A stretch of 64,000 bases of DNA. Origin: Bifidobacterium pullorum subsp. gallinarum (lineage in GTDB: Bacteria > Actinomycetota > Actinomycetes > Actinomycetales > Bifidobacteriaceae). Below, one piece after another: positions 33,065 to 43,908 of the stretch. The notes under the pieces are model-generated. The model searched no databases, was not told where the DNA came from, and was given only the letters and a program-made list of their open reading frames with translations. The DNA is taken from contig NZ_JGYX01000007.1 in NCBI RefSeq assembly GCF_000741215.1, positions 124,001 through 188,000 of the forward strand, in the 5' to 3' direction. The position numbers were made by a program, and so were the translations under genes. Within the stretch, counting starts at the first letter, position 1; every line of letters starts with the position of its first letter.

Positions 33065-34309
33065 ATGGAACCGAATGTGATCATCGGCATTGTAGCCGCC
33101 ATTGTTGTTATCGCCGTCATCGCGATTGTCTGGTATCTGCACTCCCGCCGTTCCGCGGATCGCAAGGCGCAGCAGGAACAGTCGCCGACCGCCGCCGTCG
33201 GCGACCAGCGGGCTTCCGATCGGGAACCGGGCCGGCCCGAGTCGGCGGAACCTGAGGCCCCCGGGCAGTCCGCAACGTCGGCCTCCGCCGGCAACGCGCC
33301 GGAGTCGAGCGCCGTGACGGAACCGGCCGCAGCGTCTGCCGTTGCGACGCAAACCCCCGTCCAACCCGCGTTGGACAAGCCGGAGGGCGCGCGCTCCCGC
33401 ATCGAACGGCTGCGCGCCAAGCTTGCCAGGTCGTCGAATCCCTTCGGCAAGGCGCTGTTCAACATCCTGGCCAAGGACAACCTCTCCGAAGCCGATTGGG
33501 AGGACGTGGAGGATACGTTGCTGCTCGCCGACGTCGGCGCCGAAGCCTCCGCGCAGCTGGTCGACGAACTGCGCACCGATTCGCGCATCACCGGCACCGC
33601 CGACCCCGCGCAGGTGCGTGAGGCGTTGCGTTCCAAACTGCTCGACCTGGTCGGTCCGGATATGGACCGTCGACTCAATGCGAGCAAGGAGGGTGCGAAC
33701 ACGCCGTCCGTCATCATCATGGTCGGCGTGAACGGCACCGGCAAGACCACGACCGCGGGCAAGCTGGCCCGGCTGTTCGTGGCCGACGGCAAGCGGGTGA
33801 TGATGGGCGCGGCCGACACGTTCCGCGCCGCGGCCGCCGACCAGTTGGAGACGTGGGGCGCCAAGGTCGGGGTGCCGGTGGTCCGTTCCGACAAGGACGG
33901 CGCCGACCCCGCGTCGGTGGCGTTCGAGGCCGCCGCGCGCGCGAAGGACGAGCACGCCGACGTGCTCATCATCGACACCGCTGGTCGTTTGCAGAACAAG
34001 GCGAACCTGATGGACGAGCTGGGCAAGATCCGCCGCGTGACCGAGAAGAACCTGCCGGTTGACGAGGTGCTGCTCGTGCTCGACGCCACCACCGGGCAGA
34101 ACGGCATGGCCCAGGCCAAGGTGTTCGCCGAGGCGATCGGCATCACCGGCGTGGTGCTCTCCAAGCTGGACGGCTCCGCCAAGGGCGGCATTGTGATCTC
34201 CGTGCAGAAGGAGCTGGGCGTGCCGGTCAAACTGGTCGGCCTGGGCGAGGGCCCCGACGATCTGGCCCCGTTCGATCCGGAGGGATTCGTGGACGGCATC
34301 CTGGCCTGA
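33065..34309 (+). CDS. ftsY: Signal recognition particle receptor FtsY
   Basis: A 414-residue SRP receptor GTPase guiding co-translational membrane insertion. An N-terminal membrane helix (3-24), typical of actinobacterial FtsY, is followed by an Ala/Pro/Glu-rich linker (30-105), an N domain (105-210) and a G domain with G1 G-V-N-G-T-G-K-T-T-T (about 220-229), D-T-F-R-A-A-A, D-T-A-G-R and T-K/S-L-D-G-S-A-K-G-G. The TAGGCT hexamer seven bases upstream indicates a leaderless start. Divergent from the TetR gene. Confidence 0.95.
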   Translation: MEPNVIIGIVAAIVVIAVIAIVWYLHSRRSADRKAQQEQSPTAAVGDQRASDREPGRPESAEPEAPGQSATSASAGNAPESSAVTEPAAASAVATQTPVQPALDKPEGARSRIERLRAKLARSSNPFGKALFNILAKDNLSEADWEDVEDTLLLADVGAEASAQLVDELRTDSRITGTADPAQVREALRSKLLDLVGPDMDRRLNASKEGANTPSVIIMVGVNGTGKTTTAGKLARLFVADGKRVMMGAADTFRAAAADQLETWGAKVGVPVVRSDKDGADPASVAFEAAARAKDEHADVLIIDTAGRLQNKANLMDELGKIRRVTEKNLPVDEVLLVLDATTGQNGMAQAKVFAEAIGITGVVLSKLDGSAKGGIVISVQKELGVPVKLVGLGEGPDDLAPFDPEGFVDGILA

Positions 34310-34726
34310 GCGGCGCCGGACGCCGTCGTCCCCCCATCGACGGGTGTCGGACGACATCGGTTCCCCCGCCGCCGGCCCGGTGGTTGTCGCCGGGTCGGGC
34401 GGTTGCCGGGCCTGACGGTCGCCCGCGCCTCCGTCGGGAGTCCGCATCGCGGACGGTGCTCGAACGGGGGTCTCCGACGTCGTCACATACACGCAACAAT
34501 CGCCTCCAAACGGCGGCAACTGGCGAAAAACTCCGGCGCGCTGCCCCCTTCGGGTGCCGTCCGTGGTCCCTGGAACGTAATCATCCAGAAACACAACGTA
34601 ACGTGTTGAACATCGGACGGACGTTTGATACCGAACGTCGGTGTTCCGACGGACGGCCGATGCGGTCGGCCCGTCCGTTCGGGCGACGAACTGATATGAC
34701 ATTGCAATAAGAGAGGGAGGTAGAAC
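34310..34726. other. Intergenic region before amtB
   Basis: 417 bp without a credible gene. The left part is GC-rich with short self-complementary stretches after ftsY. At 34577-34592 GTAAT-N6-GAAAC resembles one a-b half of an actinobacterial GlnR site (GTnAC-N6-GAAAC), followed by GTAAC at 34598; spacing to that third box is one base short. This is suggestive for a nitrogen-regulated amtB promoter, not firm. Confidence 0.35.
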
Positions 34727-36350
<1,624 letters not shown>

Positions 36351-36380
36351 CGGCCGGCTTCGTCCGGATGATTATGGTGG

Positions 36381-36418
36381 ATCCCCGCACGCCGATGGTG
36401 TGCGGGGATTCCTTGTTG
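36381..36418 (+). terminator. Hairpin after glnB
   Basis: Perfect ATCCCCGCAC / GTGCGGGGAT stem with a 9-nt loop, followed by TCCTTGTT. It may reduce transcription into glnD. Confidence 0.7.
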
Positions 36419-36523
36419 ATGCGGCGCGGTTCGGGGGAGCCGCTGTGGTTGTTGCTGATATGGTGCGGGCGGTCGGGGCGTGGTTCGGCGTCGGTGTTGC
36501 GCCCGCAAGGTGAGGAGTCCGAT

Positions 36524-38446
36524 ATGAGTGCCGTGGATGGGCTGAAGGCGCGGTTCCTGGAGCTGAGCGCCCCGGATGCGGACGGCGTATACCGTGATGG
36601 CGCGGGCAAGCGTCGTGCACGCACCGCGCTGGCGATGGACCGGTTGCGAGCGTTGTGGGACGAGGCAAGCGCGGCGACATCGTTCGTGGTGCCGGACCGC
36701 GGCGTGGGATTGGCCGCCACCGGTTCCCTGTCCCGTGGACAGATCGGTCCGTGTTCGGACCTGGACCTGGTGCTCATCCACGACGGGCATGTGCTGGACG
36801 AGCATCAGATCACCGAGCTGGCGAATCTGCTGTGGTATCCGCTGTGGGACAGTGGTCTGGATCTCGACCATGCCGTGCGTTCGCGCGCGCAGTGCGAGGC
36901 GGTGACGGACCATGATCTGCCGGCGGCCACCGGATGGCTGGAGGTGCGGCCGGTCGCGGGTGATGCGGAACTGATCGAGGACACGGCGTCGTCGATTCTC
37001 GAACGATGGCGCCGTGCCGCGCGCCGTCGTCTGCCCGAACTGCTGGACTCGGCGCAGGCGCGTCTGTTGGAATCCGGAAGACTGCCGTATCTCAACCAGC
37101 CGAACGTCAAGGAGGCGCACGGCGGTCTGCGCGACACGGTGCTCGTGTCCGCGCTGGCGGCCTCGTGGCTGGCCGATCGCCCCCATGGCGGGTACGACGA
37201 CGCCGTCGAACGGCTGCTGGACGTCCGCGACTGCATCCACCTGGCGGCGGGACGCGATACGAACCTGCTGCTGACCGCATACCAGCCCGCGGTCGCCGCG
37301 ATGCTGGGCCTGGCGGACCCCACGCTGCCGGAGGGGGAGCGCGCCGCCGCCTCCATCGACGACCTGATGACGATGATCGCCCGACTGGGGCGCACGGTGT
37401 CGTTCGCCTATCTGGACACCGCCTCGCGCGCCCGGCGCTCGCTGGTGCACGACCGGCCGCGATTCGCGTTCTTCCAGATCTTCCAGCCGCGTGCGGCGGG
37501 GCGGCGTGAGGCGCCGACGTTCGACGTCATCGCCCCCGGGGTGGCGCGGCATGAGGGGGAGATCGTGCTCGCGCCCGGTGCCGATCCGTCGTCCGATCCG
37601 GCGCTGCCGTTGCGCGTGGCGGTGGCCTCGGGCGAATCCGGGTTGCCGATCAATCCGGTGACGTTGTCCAATCTCACACGCTGCCCGATGCGCGACCATG
37701 ACTGGAACGCCGAGGAGCGTGCGTTGCTGATCCGATTGCTGTCCTGCGGGGCGCACCTGCCGGAGGTGTGGGAGCGTTTGGATTACGTCGGCGTCCCCGG
37801 GCGGTGGATGCCCGAATGGTTGGGCATCCGCAACCGTCCGAGCGTCTCGGCCGCGCATCGGTACACCATCGACCAGCATATGATCCAGGTCGTTTCGCGA
37901 TTGGGTCGCGGCGATGGGCGGTCCGACGGCCATGGCGGTTCCCGCGGCGTTGACGCGAGTGTCAGGGGCGCGGCCCCGATCGGTGCGGTCCCGTCGGATG
38001 CATCGATGCCGGGACTGTCGGAGCATTACGATGGCGAGCGGTATGCTGCGCTGCTGCTGGCGGGACTGCTGCATGACATCGGCAAACGCCCCGGCGTGCG
38101 CGACCATGCGGCCGAAGGCGCACGCCACGCGCCGGTGATCCTGCGCCGCATGGGGTTCGGCGAACACGTGGTCGGGATGGCCACACTGCTGGTGCGCGAG
38201 CACCTGACCCTATCCGAATTCGCCACCGGGCGTGACCCCCATGACCCGGCCGTCGGCGCCGAACTGGCGGAACGGGTGGGGCGTGACCCGGTGATGCTGG
38301 ACATGCTGTTCGACCTGACCCGCGCCGACGGATCGTCATTGGGCGCCACATCCGACGAGCAGATCACCAAACGGTACGGGTGGTCGTCGTGGCGGGAATC
38401 CACCGCGCGCATGATGTTCGCCGCCGCCCGCCGTTCTCTGGCGTGA
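36524..38446 (+). CDS. glnD: P-II nucleotidyltransferase GlnD without ACT domains
   Basis: A 640-residue protein-P-II nucleotidyltransferase/hydrolase. The transferase motif G-S-L-S-R-G-Q-I-G-P-C-S-D79-L-D81-L is followed by a central helical domain and the HD domain G-L-L-H-D-I-G-K (about 515-519). The protein ends about 120 residues after the HD motif, so the two C-terminal ACT domains that bind glutamine in enterobacterial GlnD (near 890 residues) are missing; the open frame ends cleanly, with no sign of a frameshift. AGGTGAGGAG precedes the ATG at 36524. Confidence 0.9.
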   Translation: MSAVDGLKARFLELSAPDADGVYRDGAGKRRARTALAMDRLRALWDEASAATSFVVPDRGVGLAATGSLSRGQIGPCSDLDLVLIHDGHVLDEHQITELANLLWYPLWDSGLDLDHAVRSRAQCEAVTDHDLPAATGWLEVRPVAGDAELIEDTASSILERWRRAARRRLPELLDSAQARLLESGRLPYLNQPNVKEAHGGLRDTVLVSALAASWLADRPHGGYDDAVERLLDVRDCIHLAAGRDTNLLLTAYQPAVAAMLGLADPTLPEGERAAASIDDLMTMIARLGRTVSFAYLDTASRARRSLVHDRPRFAFFQIFQPRAAGRREAPTFDVIAPGVARHEGEIVLAPGADPSSDPALPLRVAVASGESGLPINPVTLSNLTRCPMRDHDWNAEERALLIRLLSCGAHLPEVWERLDYVGVPGRWMPEWLGIRNRPSVSAAHRYTIDQHMIQVVSRLGRGDGRSDGHGGSRGVDASVRGAAPIGAVPSDASMPGLSEHYDGERYAALLLAGLLHDIGKRPGVRDHAAEGARHAPVILRRMGFGEHVVGMATLLVREHLTLSEFATGRDPHDPAVGAELAERVGRDPVMLDMLFDLTRADGSSLGATSDEQITKRYGWSSWRESTARMMFAAARRSLA

Positions 38447-38451
38447 CCGGG

Positions 38452-39792
38452 TCAGCGCATCCAGCGGTCGGTGCGGATGCGTAGGCCGTTGAAGATGGCG
38501 CGTGCGCCGATGAACAGCAGGTTGATCACCGTCCAGAGCGCGGCCATTCGGACCGCATCATTGGTGAGGATCACGCCGTCGGCCAGATGGAGTCCCCACA
38601 ACGCCGGCAGGTAGACCACCGCCGTGGCCGCGCAACCGGCCGCCAGATAGCGGTAGTCGCCCGCGCCGATCAGGATGCCGTCCACGGCCCACATCCATCC
38701 GCCCAACGGCAGGAATATTCCCAATACCATCATGCCGACTGTGATGAGTCGTTGCACGTCGGGTGTCGGGGAGAACAGCGGCGCGGCAACGAATCCGACC
38801 GCGATCAGGGCCACGCCGATCGCCACGCCGCCGATCAGCCCGGAGCGGCCCGCCGCACGCGTCATCAGGCGCGCACGGTCACGGTGCCCGGCACCCAGTT
38901 CGGCGGCCACCAACGCCTGCCCCGCAATGCCGATCGCATCCAATATGTTGATGACGAAGTTCCAGCATGAGTTCACCGATTGATAGGCCGCCAGCACCTG
39001 CGTGCCCATCGACGTGGCCGCCATGACGGTGGCCACCATGCAGGCGCGCAGCGCCAGCGAGCGGATGAACAGCACGGAGCCGTCGCTGGCGCTGCCGAGG
39101 ATGCCGCGCAGCCGTGGCCGCCAGTCCGCGCCGTCCGCCCGCGCCCACAGCAGCGCCGGCACGACCAGGAACAGTCCCATGAACCACTGGGCGATGAGCG
39201 TGGCCACGCCGGAGCCCGTGACGCCCCAGTCGAATCCGAACACGAACAGCACGTCGAGCACGGTGTTGACCACCGCGCCGCACACCGCCGCAGCCAGGGT
39301 GATGCGCACCTTCTGCAATCCTCGGAAGATGCCGTTCGCCGCATACACCAGCATCATGCCGGGCATTCCGAACACCACGGCCTGCAGATAGGCCGTGGCG
39401 TTGTCGAGCACGTCGCCGCGCGCGCCCATGGCCCAGCACAGCGGTTCGGCGGCCAGGAAGATGACCAATGACGCCATGGAGCCGATGATGAGGGCCAGCC
39501 ACAGCCCGTCGATCCCGGCTTCGAGCCCTTCGCGGCGGCGCCCGGCGCCGATGAGGTGGCCGACCTGGCTGGTGGTGCTGTAGGCCAGGAACACGCATAA
39601 TCCCACCACGGTGAGCAGGATGGTGGAGCCGATCGAGAGTCCTGCCAGCGCCGTGTCCCCGATGTGGCCGACGATGGCCGTGTCGATGAGCACGAACGCG
39701 GGTTCGGCGATGAGCTGTCCGAAGGTGGGGACGGCGAGGGCGAGGATCTGGCGGTTGATGGCGCGGGTGTCGGTGGGGTTCGTTTGTGGCAT
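38452..39792 (-). CDS. MATE-family efflux transporter (DinF-like)
   Basis: A 446-residue transporter with 12 predicted helices in two MATE repeats. Typical sequences are P-T-F-G-Q-L-I-A-E-P-A-F-V-L-I-D-T-A-I-V-G-H-I in helix 1, and A-A-N-G-I-F-R-G-L-Q-K mid-protein. It would export cationic compounds using a sodium or proton gradient; the substrate is unknown. TACAAT six bases before the ATG at 39792 indicates a leaderless mRNA. It converges on glnD and is divergent from the DnaA-box region. Confidence 0.9.
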   Translation of the reverse strand: MPQTNPTDTRAINRQILALAVPTFGQLIAEPAFVLIDTAIVGHIGDTALAGLSIGSTILLTVVGLCVFLAYSTTSQVGHLIGAGRRREGLEAGIDGLWLALIIGSMASLVIFLAAEPLCWAMGARGDVLDNATAYLQAVVFGMPGMMLVYAANGIFRGLQKVRITLAAAVCGAVVNTVLDVLFVFGFDWGVTGSGVATLIAQWFMGLFLVVPALLWARADGADWRPRLRGILGSASDGSVLFIRSLALRACMVATVMAATSMGTQVLAAYQSVNSCWNFVINILDAIGIAGQALVAAELGAGHRDRARLMTRAAGRSGLIGGVAIGVALIAVGFVAAPLFSPTPDVQRLITVGMMVLGIFLPLGGWMWAVDGILIGAGDYRYLAAGCAATAVVYLPALWGLHLADGVILTNDAVRMAALWTVINLLFIGARAIFNGLRIRTDRWMR

Positions 39793-39986
39793 GGGGCGAT
39801 TGTACAGGAATGGGAATGCTGGGGATAGAGGAGGGGGCGTTCGGTTGCATGTGCTGGATATCCCCGCGAAACGCACACGGAACGGTGTGCGAATACGGAG
39901 GCGGATGTGGGTGCTGCGGATGGGATTCCGTCTGTCCTTACCACGATTGGTTCGGATATGCAAATCTCAGTCTCACATCCATTCGG

Positions 39987-40092
39987 TTATCCCCATGTTA
40001 TGCACATGGTTATCCCCATATTGTGGATAACCCACCCTGCTATCCACAGAGTTATCCCCAAAATGTGGATAACTCACGTTTTTCTATCCACA
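39987..40092. promoter_or_regulatory. Cluster of seven DnaA-box-like sites
   Basis: Within 106 bp: TTATCCCCA at 39987, 40010 and 40052; TGTGGATAA (perfect TTATCCACA on the minus strand) at 40022 and 40064; CTATCCACA at 40040 and 40084. Two are perfect and five differ by one base, in mixed orientations. The cluster sits in the 680-bp gap between the MATE gene and the DUF4190 gene, which holds no credible gene. dnaA and dnaN are not in the window, so this is more likely a DnaA titration or regulatory site than the origin. Confidence 0.8.
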
Positions 40093-40473
40093 TTGCAGAG
40101 TCCGAGCGTGTCGCCCGGTTGGACTGCGGGTGAACACATGGTGGCGACCATGTGCGGAGTGCGCGGGGATATTGTATCCGGGCGGGAGCTGGCTGGGTAT
40201 CGCTGGTCGGGCATCGGACGCCGGATGTGATATGGCCGATGCCATCGAATGGCTGGTGCGGCCCTGTTCGTATCGGGCATCGGGATGTGGGGACGGTCCG
40301 AATGGTGGAATTGTCGGTGCGATTATGACGAATAGCAGTGCGATTGTGACGGTTGGGTGGTGGTATCGGGAACGCGTGCCCTAAAACGGAAATGGTTTGG
40401 GCGTGAGTTGTCTCGAATGCGGGAACGGCGTTCGAATCGTAGAGAATACATGAGTTCAGAGAAAGGTTCTGCC

Positions 40474-40782
40474 ATGACCGTTCCTCAGCAACAGTTGCCG
40501 CAGGGGTCGCAGCCCGGTAAGAGTGCGGCCACAGCCAGTCTGGTCTGTGGCATCATCGGCGTGGTACTGTGGTTCTTCGGCTGGTCCGCCATCGTTTCCG
40601 TCATCCTGGGCATCGTCGGTCTGGTGTTGGCCAGCAACGCGAAGAAGGCGGGATTCAATGACGGTTTGCGTACCGCGGGTTTCGTTCTGTCGCTGCTGTC
40701 GTTGATCTTCGGCGGCATCATCTTTGTGGCGTGCGTCGCCTGCGTAGGCACGTTGGGGACGGCGGGTCTGCTGTCCTCATGA
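40474..40782 (+). CDS. Small DUF4190-type membrane protein
   Basis: A 102-residue protein with a polar N-terminus (M-T-V-P-Q-Q-Q-L-P-Q-G-S-Q-P-G-K-S) and two hairpin-forming hydrophobic regions (22-52 and 65-100) separated by N-A-K-K-A-G-F-N-D-G-L-R-T-A-G, the DUF4190 layout. Function unknown. GAAAGG lies eight bases before the ATG at 40474. It probably leads the short run with the Lgt-like gene downstream. Confidence 0.8.
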   Translation: MTVPQQQLPQGSQPGKSAATASLVCGIIGVVLWFFGWSAIVSVILGIVGLVLASNAKKAGFNDGLRTAGFVLSLLSLIFGGIIFVACVACVGTLGTAGLLSS

Positions 40783-40891
40783 TGTCGGTCTGACATCGGC
40801 GTTCGGATGGAAACCGTGTCGACGGCCGATGCCGTGGATGCGGTTTCTCATGTATGGATGGATTGTCTCCGAACCGGACGGAAGTGACGAC

Positions 40892-41692
40892 ATGTTGCCG
40901 TACATCGATGTGCTGGACAGGGCCATACCCATGTATGGCCTATTGGGCGTCATCGGTTTTTTCGCAGCGCTGGGGTTGATTCTGGCGATGAGCCGGCCTC
41001 TGGGCATTGATCGTGAGAATGCGGTGTACCTGTTCGTATTCACGGTCATCGGGTGCATGGTAGGTGCGAAGCTGCTGTATCTGCTGACGGTGTTGCCGGA
41101 TTTGCTGGCGGATTTGCCGGACATGGTCAATGATTTCGGCCTGCTGGTGCGCAAGTATTTGTCGGGCGGGTTCGTGTTCTATGGCGGGTTGATCGGCGGA
41201 GTGAGCGTCGCGTTCTGGTATTGCAGGTTTTTCCACTGGCGATTGTCCGATTACCTGCCCGTATTGATGCCGGCGGTTCCCCTGATACATGCGTTCGGAC
41301 GTCTGGGATGTTTTTGCGCCGGTTGCTGTTATGGCGTTGAGGTTCCTTGGGGGGTGACGTTCGCCGATGCCGTTGCCGGGCCGAATGGGGTGCCGTTGTT
41401 CCCTGTCCAGCTTGTTGAGGCCGTCTGCGAATTCGCAATCTGCGCGATTCTGGTTCGGATGTCGGTATCAGGCGCGTCGCGCCGTGAGCCGTGGATGCTG
41501 GTTGTCGCCTATATTCTGATGTATGCGCCAGTTCGGTTCGTACTTGAGTTCTTTCGTGGGGATGCCGTACGAGGCGTGTGGTTCGGTCTGTCCACGTCAC
41601 AGTGGCTGAGTCTGGCGGCCTGTGTCGCGGTGGGGGTCTGCTGCTGCGGATGCGCCGTCGCGAGGCTTAGAATCTACGGTAGTTGGTGGTAA
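40892..41692 (+). CDS. Prolipoprotein diacylglyceryl transferase-like protein
   Basis: A 266-residue membrane protein of the Lgt family with about seven helices. It has the family Y-G-L-L near the start, G-G-F-V-F-Y-G-G-L-I-G-G in helix 3 and H-A-F-G-R-L-G-C-F-C-A-G-C-C-Y-G, where canonical Lgt has H-x-x-G-R-x-G-N-F-x-N. Replacement of both Asn by Cys places it in a divergent branch whose acyl-transfer activity is uncertain. The start at 40892 has GGAAG seven bases upstream; ATGs at 40829, 40838 and 40850 are alternatives. Confidence 0.75.
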   Translation: MLPYIDVLDRAIPMYGLLGVIGFFAALGLILAMSRPLGIDRENAVYLFVFTVIGCMVGAKLLYLLTVLPDLLADLPDMVNDFGLLVRKYLSGGFVFYGGLIGGVSVAFWYCRFFHWRLSDYLPVLMPAVPLIHAFGRLGCFCAGCCYGVEVPWGVTFADAVAGPNGVPLFPVQLVEAVCEFAICAILVRMSVSGASRREPWMLVVAYILMYAPVRFVLEFFRGDAVRGVWFGLSTSQWLSLAACVAVGVCCCGCAVARLRIYGSWW

Positions 41693-41773
41693 GCCACGGC
41701 ATGGGGTCGAGTTGTGTGTCCGAAGTCGAGCGTCGTCGCGACGTGTGGTGCGGATGCCGGGGAGGAGGAAGAT

Positions 41774-42524
41774 ATGCTGGTGGCGGTTGTGGATGACGAT
41801 CGGGCTCGGGCGGATATGCTCATGCGAATGGTCCGTGACTCGCCGGTTTGGGCGGAATATCACGGGGGGAGGGGTATGTGCTGCGGGGGAATGCGACGTC
41901 CGATGCTTTGGATCCGTTGGGGAATTCGAGCGGTTCAGTCATGTGGAAGCGTGTTCGTTCGATGTCGTGATCGTAGATGGCCGTGTGATCGGCGATGCCG
42001 GCGCAGCCGACGACGCCGCTGCGAGGCGACTGTTTTCTCGGGACGGGGTGACGCAGGTCATCTGCATCACCGAAGACGCGGATGGTCGCTCCATCGGGTC
42101 CGTGACGCAACCTGTTGGTTTTCTGATGAAACCGGTCACTCGGGAGGCGATGGATGGGATGCTGTCCAAGGCGTTGCGTCGCCGTGCCGAGCGTGCGGAG
42201 CGCCCGGTGATTATCGTCTCCGAGGGCCATACGCGCGTTGTGCAACCGCGCGATGTGATGTGGGTCGAAAGCCATCGTCAATTGTTGTGCATACACACCT
42301 GTTATGGGGATATGACGACCTACCTCAAGCTGGCTCAGGCGGCTATGATGTTCCCTGATCGCTTTGTTCGCTGTCACCAGAGTTTCCTGGTGAATCTCGA
42401 CTACGTGACGACATGGAGCAGCGACCGGTTCGTGCTGACCGACGGCAGGGTGATTCCGATCAGTCAGCGCCGTCGCGCTGAGACGAGGGCGGCGGTATTG
42501 GCATACGCCCGTACGATGAGATGA
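41774..42524 (+). pseudogene. LytTR response regulator with a frameshift in a G6 tract
   Basis: ATG 41774 follows GGAGGAGGAAG and opens a receiver domain (M-L-V-A-V-V-D-D-D-R-A-R-A-D). At the GGGGGG run 41864-41869 the frame is wrong by one; with five G the protein continues through F-D-V-V-I-V-D-G, a receiver lysine in F-L-M-K-P-V, and a full LytTR DNA-binding domain (V-M-W-V-E-S-H..F-V-R-C-H-Q-S-F-L-V-N-L) to 42524, 249 residues. As written the product ends at 42358 after 194 residues without LytTR. Sequencing error, decay or phase variation are all possible. Confidence 0.78.
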
Positions 42525-42582
42525 TTCCGCAGAGCGGGTCGGTTCCCGCTTGCCTACGAGGCTGACCATACGGATTTATGTC

Positions 42583-42638
42583 TTGATAAATATTAGATAT
42601 ATCTTACATTTTATTTTCTATGTCAAATAATGTAAAAT
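42583..42638 (+). promoter_or_regulatory. AT-rich promoter of the DUF4143 ATPase gene
   Basis: Strongly AT-rich DNA between GC-rich genes. TAAAAT (42633-42638) lies seven bases before the ATG, fitting a leaderless transcript. An inverted repeat TTACATT..AATGTAA (about 42604-42636) overlaps it and could be an operator. Confidence 0.5.
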
Positions 42639-42645
42639 ATATTGT

Positions 42646-43908
42646 ATGTTTGAAAGCATGCTGACGTATCCCCGGCCCCGACTGCTGGAATCGTTGATCG
42701 CCCACATGGGCACCGACGAGGTCAAGGTGCTGACGGGTGTCCGCCGGTGCGGCAAGTCGACGTTGCTGCGTATGTTCGCCGACCGTCTGAGGGCAAACGG
42801 CATCGCCGAATCCAATCTGTTCTTCAAACAGCTCGATGCCGCGGGGCTGCCCTTCGACTACGCTGCGCGTAACCTGTACGAGGAACTGTCTGCGGCGTAT
42901 CGTGCGGCAGACAAGAACGGTACGTTCGTCATCCTGCTGGACGAGGTGCAGGAGGTGGCGGGATGGGAGAAGGTCGTCCGTCGTTTCCAGACGCAGCCGG
43001 ATACCGACATCTATCTGACCGGATCGAACGCGATGCTGCTGTCCGGCGAACTGGCCACCTACATCGCCGGCCGGTATGTGGAGATACCGGTCTACCCGTT
43101 CTCATTCGAGGAATACGTATCATGCCGTGCCTTGCAGGACGAATCGTCGGATTCGCCCGACGTGCTGCTGGCCGACTACATGCGGTACGGCGGCATGCCG
43201 GCGCTGCTTGCCATGGGGCCGGCAGACGAATCGCGCGCCGCGGAGGTTCTGGACGCCATATTCAATACCATCGTCGTCAAGGACGTGGCGAGCAGGTATG
43301 GTATCCGTGATCTCGCGACGTTCGACAAAATCGCGCGGTATCTGTTCGCGACATCCGGGAACCTGTTCTCGGTGCGCAGAATCGTCAACACGTTGAAATC
43401 ATCCGGCGTCGTCATCAGCCCGCAGACGCTGGACGAGCAGATCAGGATGCTGGAGCAGGCGTTCGTGATCTATGCGGCGGAACAATCCGGGCTGAGAGGC
43501 AAACAGATTCTCCGTCCCCAACGCAAGTATTATCCGGTTGACAACGGGTTCAGGAATTATGCCCTGGGCTTCGCGGGCGTCGATGCCGGATTCCAACTGG
43601 AGGGCATCGTATACATGGAACTGCTGCGTCGCGGATGGACGGTTCACGTCGGTGCGCTGCCCACGGGAGAGGTCGATTTCGTCGCGAGACGAGGCTCGGC
43701 GATGCGGTATGTTCAGGTCACCGCGTCGATGGCCGACGAAGCCACACGCGAGCGCGAACTGGCGCCGCTGCGCGCGGTCGGTGACTCTTTCCCGAAGGTC
43801 GTCGTGACGCTCGAACCCTACGGCGTCGGTACCACACAGGACGGCATTACCGTCATCCGGGCCGTCGACTGGTTGCTGGACGTCGATGGGGACATGGGCG
43901 ATCGGTAG
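42646..43908 (+). CDS. AAA_14/DUF4143 family ATPase
   Basis: A 420-residue P-loop ATPase of the ATPase_2/DUF4143 type. Walker A is G-V-R-R-C-G-K-S-T (31-39), Walker B V-I-L-L-D-E-V-Q-E-V, then the family L-T-G-S-N-A-M-L-L-S-G-E, G-R-Y-V-E-I-P-V-Y-P-F-S-F-E-E-Y and G-G-M-P motifs. The C-terminal half is DUF4143, with a degenerate restriction-like core (L-E-G-I-V-Y-M-E-L..G-E-V-D-F-V-A). Role unknown; these genes are frequent in variable regions of gut bacteria. The AT-rich promoter suggests acquisition. Confidence 0.88.
   Translation: MFESMLTYPRPRLLESLIAHMGTDEVKVLTGVRRCGKSTLLRMFADRLRANGIAESNLFFKQLDAAGLPFDYAARNLYEELSAAYRAADKNGTFVILLDEVQEVAGWEKVVRRFQTQPDTDIYLTGSNAMLLSGELATYIAGRYVEIPVYPFSFEEYVSCRALQDESSDSPDVLLADYMRYGGMPALLAMGPADESRAAEVLDAIFNTIVVKDVASRYGIRDLATFDKIARYLFATSGNLFSVRRIVNTLKSSGVVISPQTLDEQIRMLEQAFVIYAAEQSGLRGKQILRPQRKYYPVDNGFRNYALGFAGVDAGFQLEGIVYMELLRRGWTVHVGALPTGEVDFVARRGSAMRYVQVTASMADEATRERELAPLRAVGDSFPKVVVTLEPYGVGTTQDGITVIRAVDWLLDVDGDMGDR

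Noticed and set aside
39987-40092. Chromosomal origin oriC
   Set aside because: DnaA boxes are dense, but dnaA, dnaN, rpmH and gyrB are absent from the window; a regulatory cluster is the safer call.
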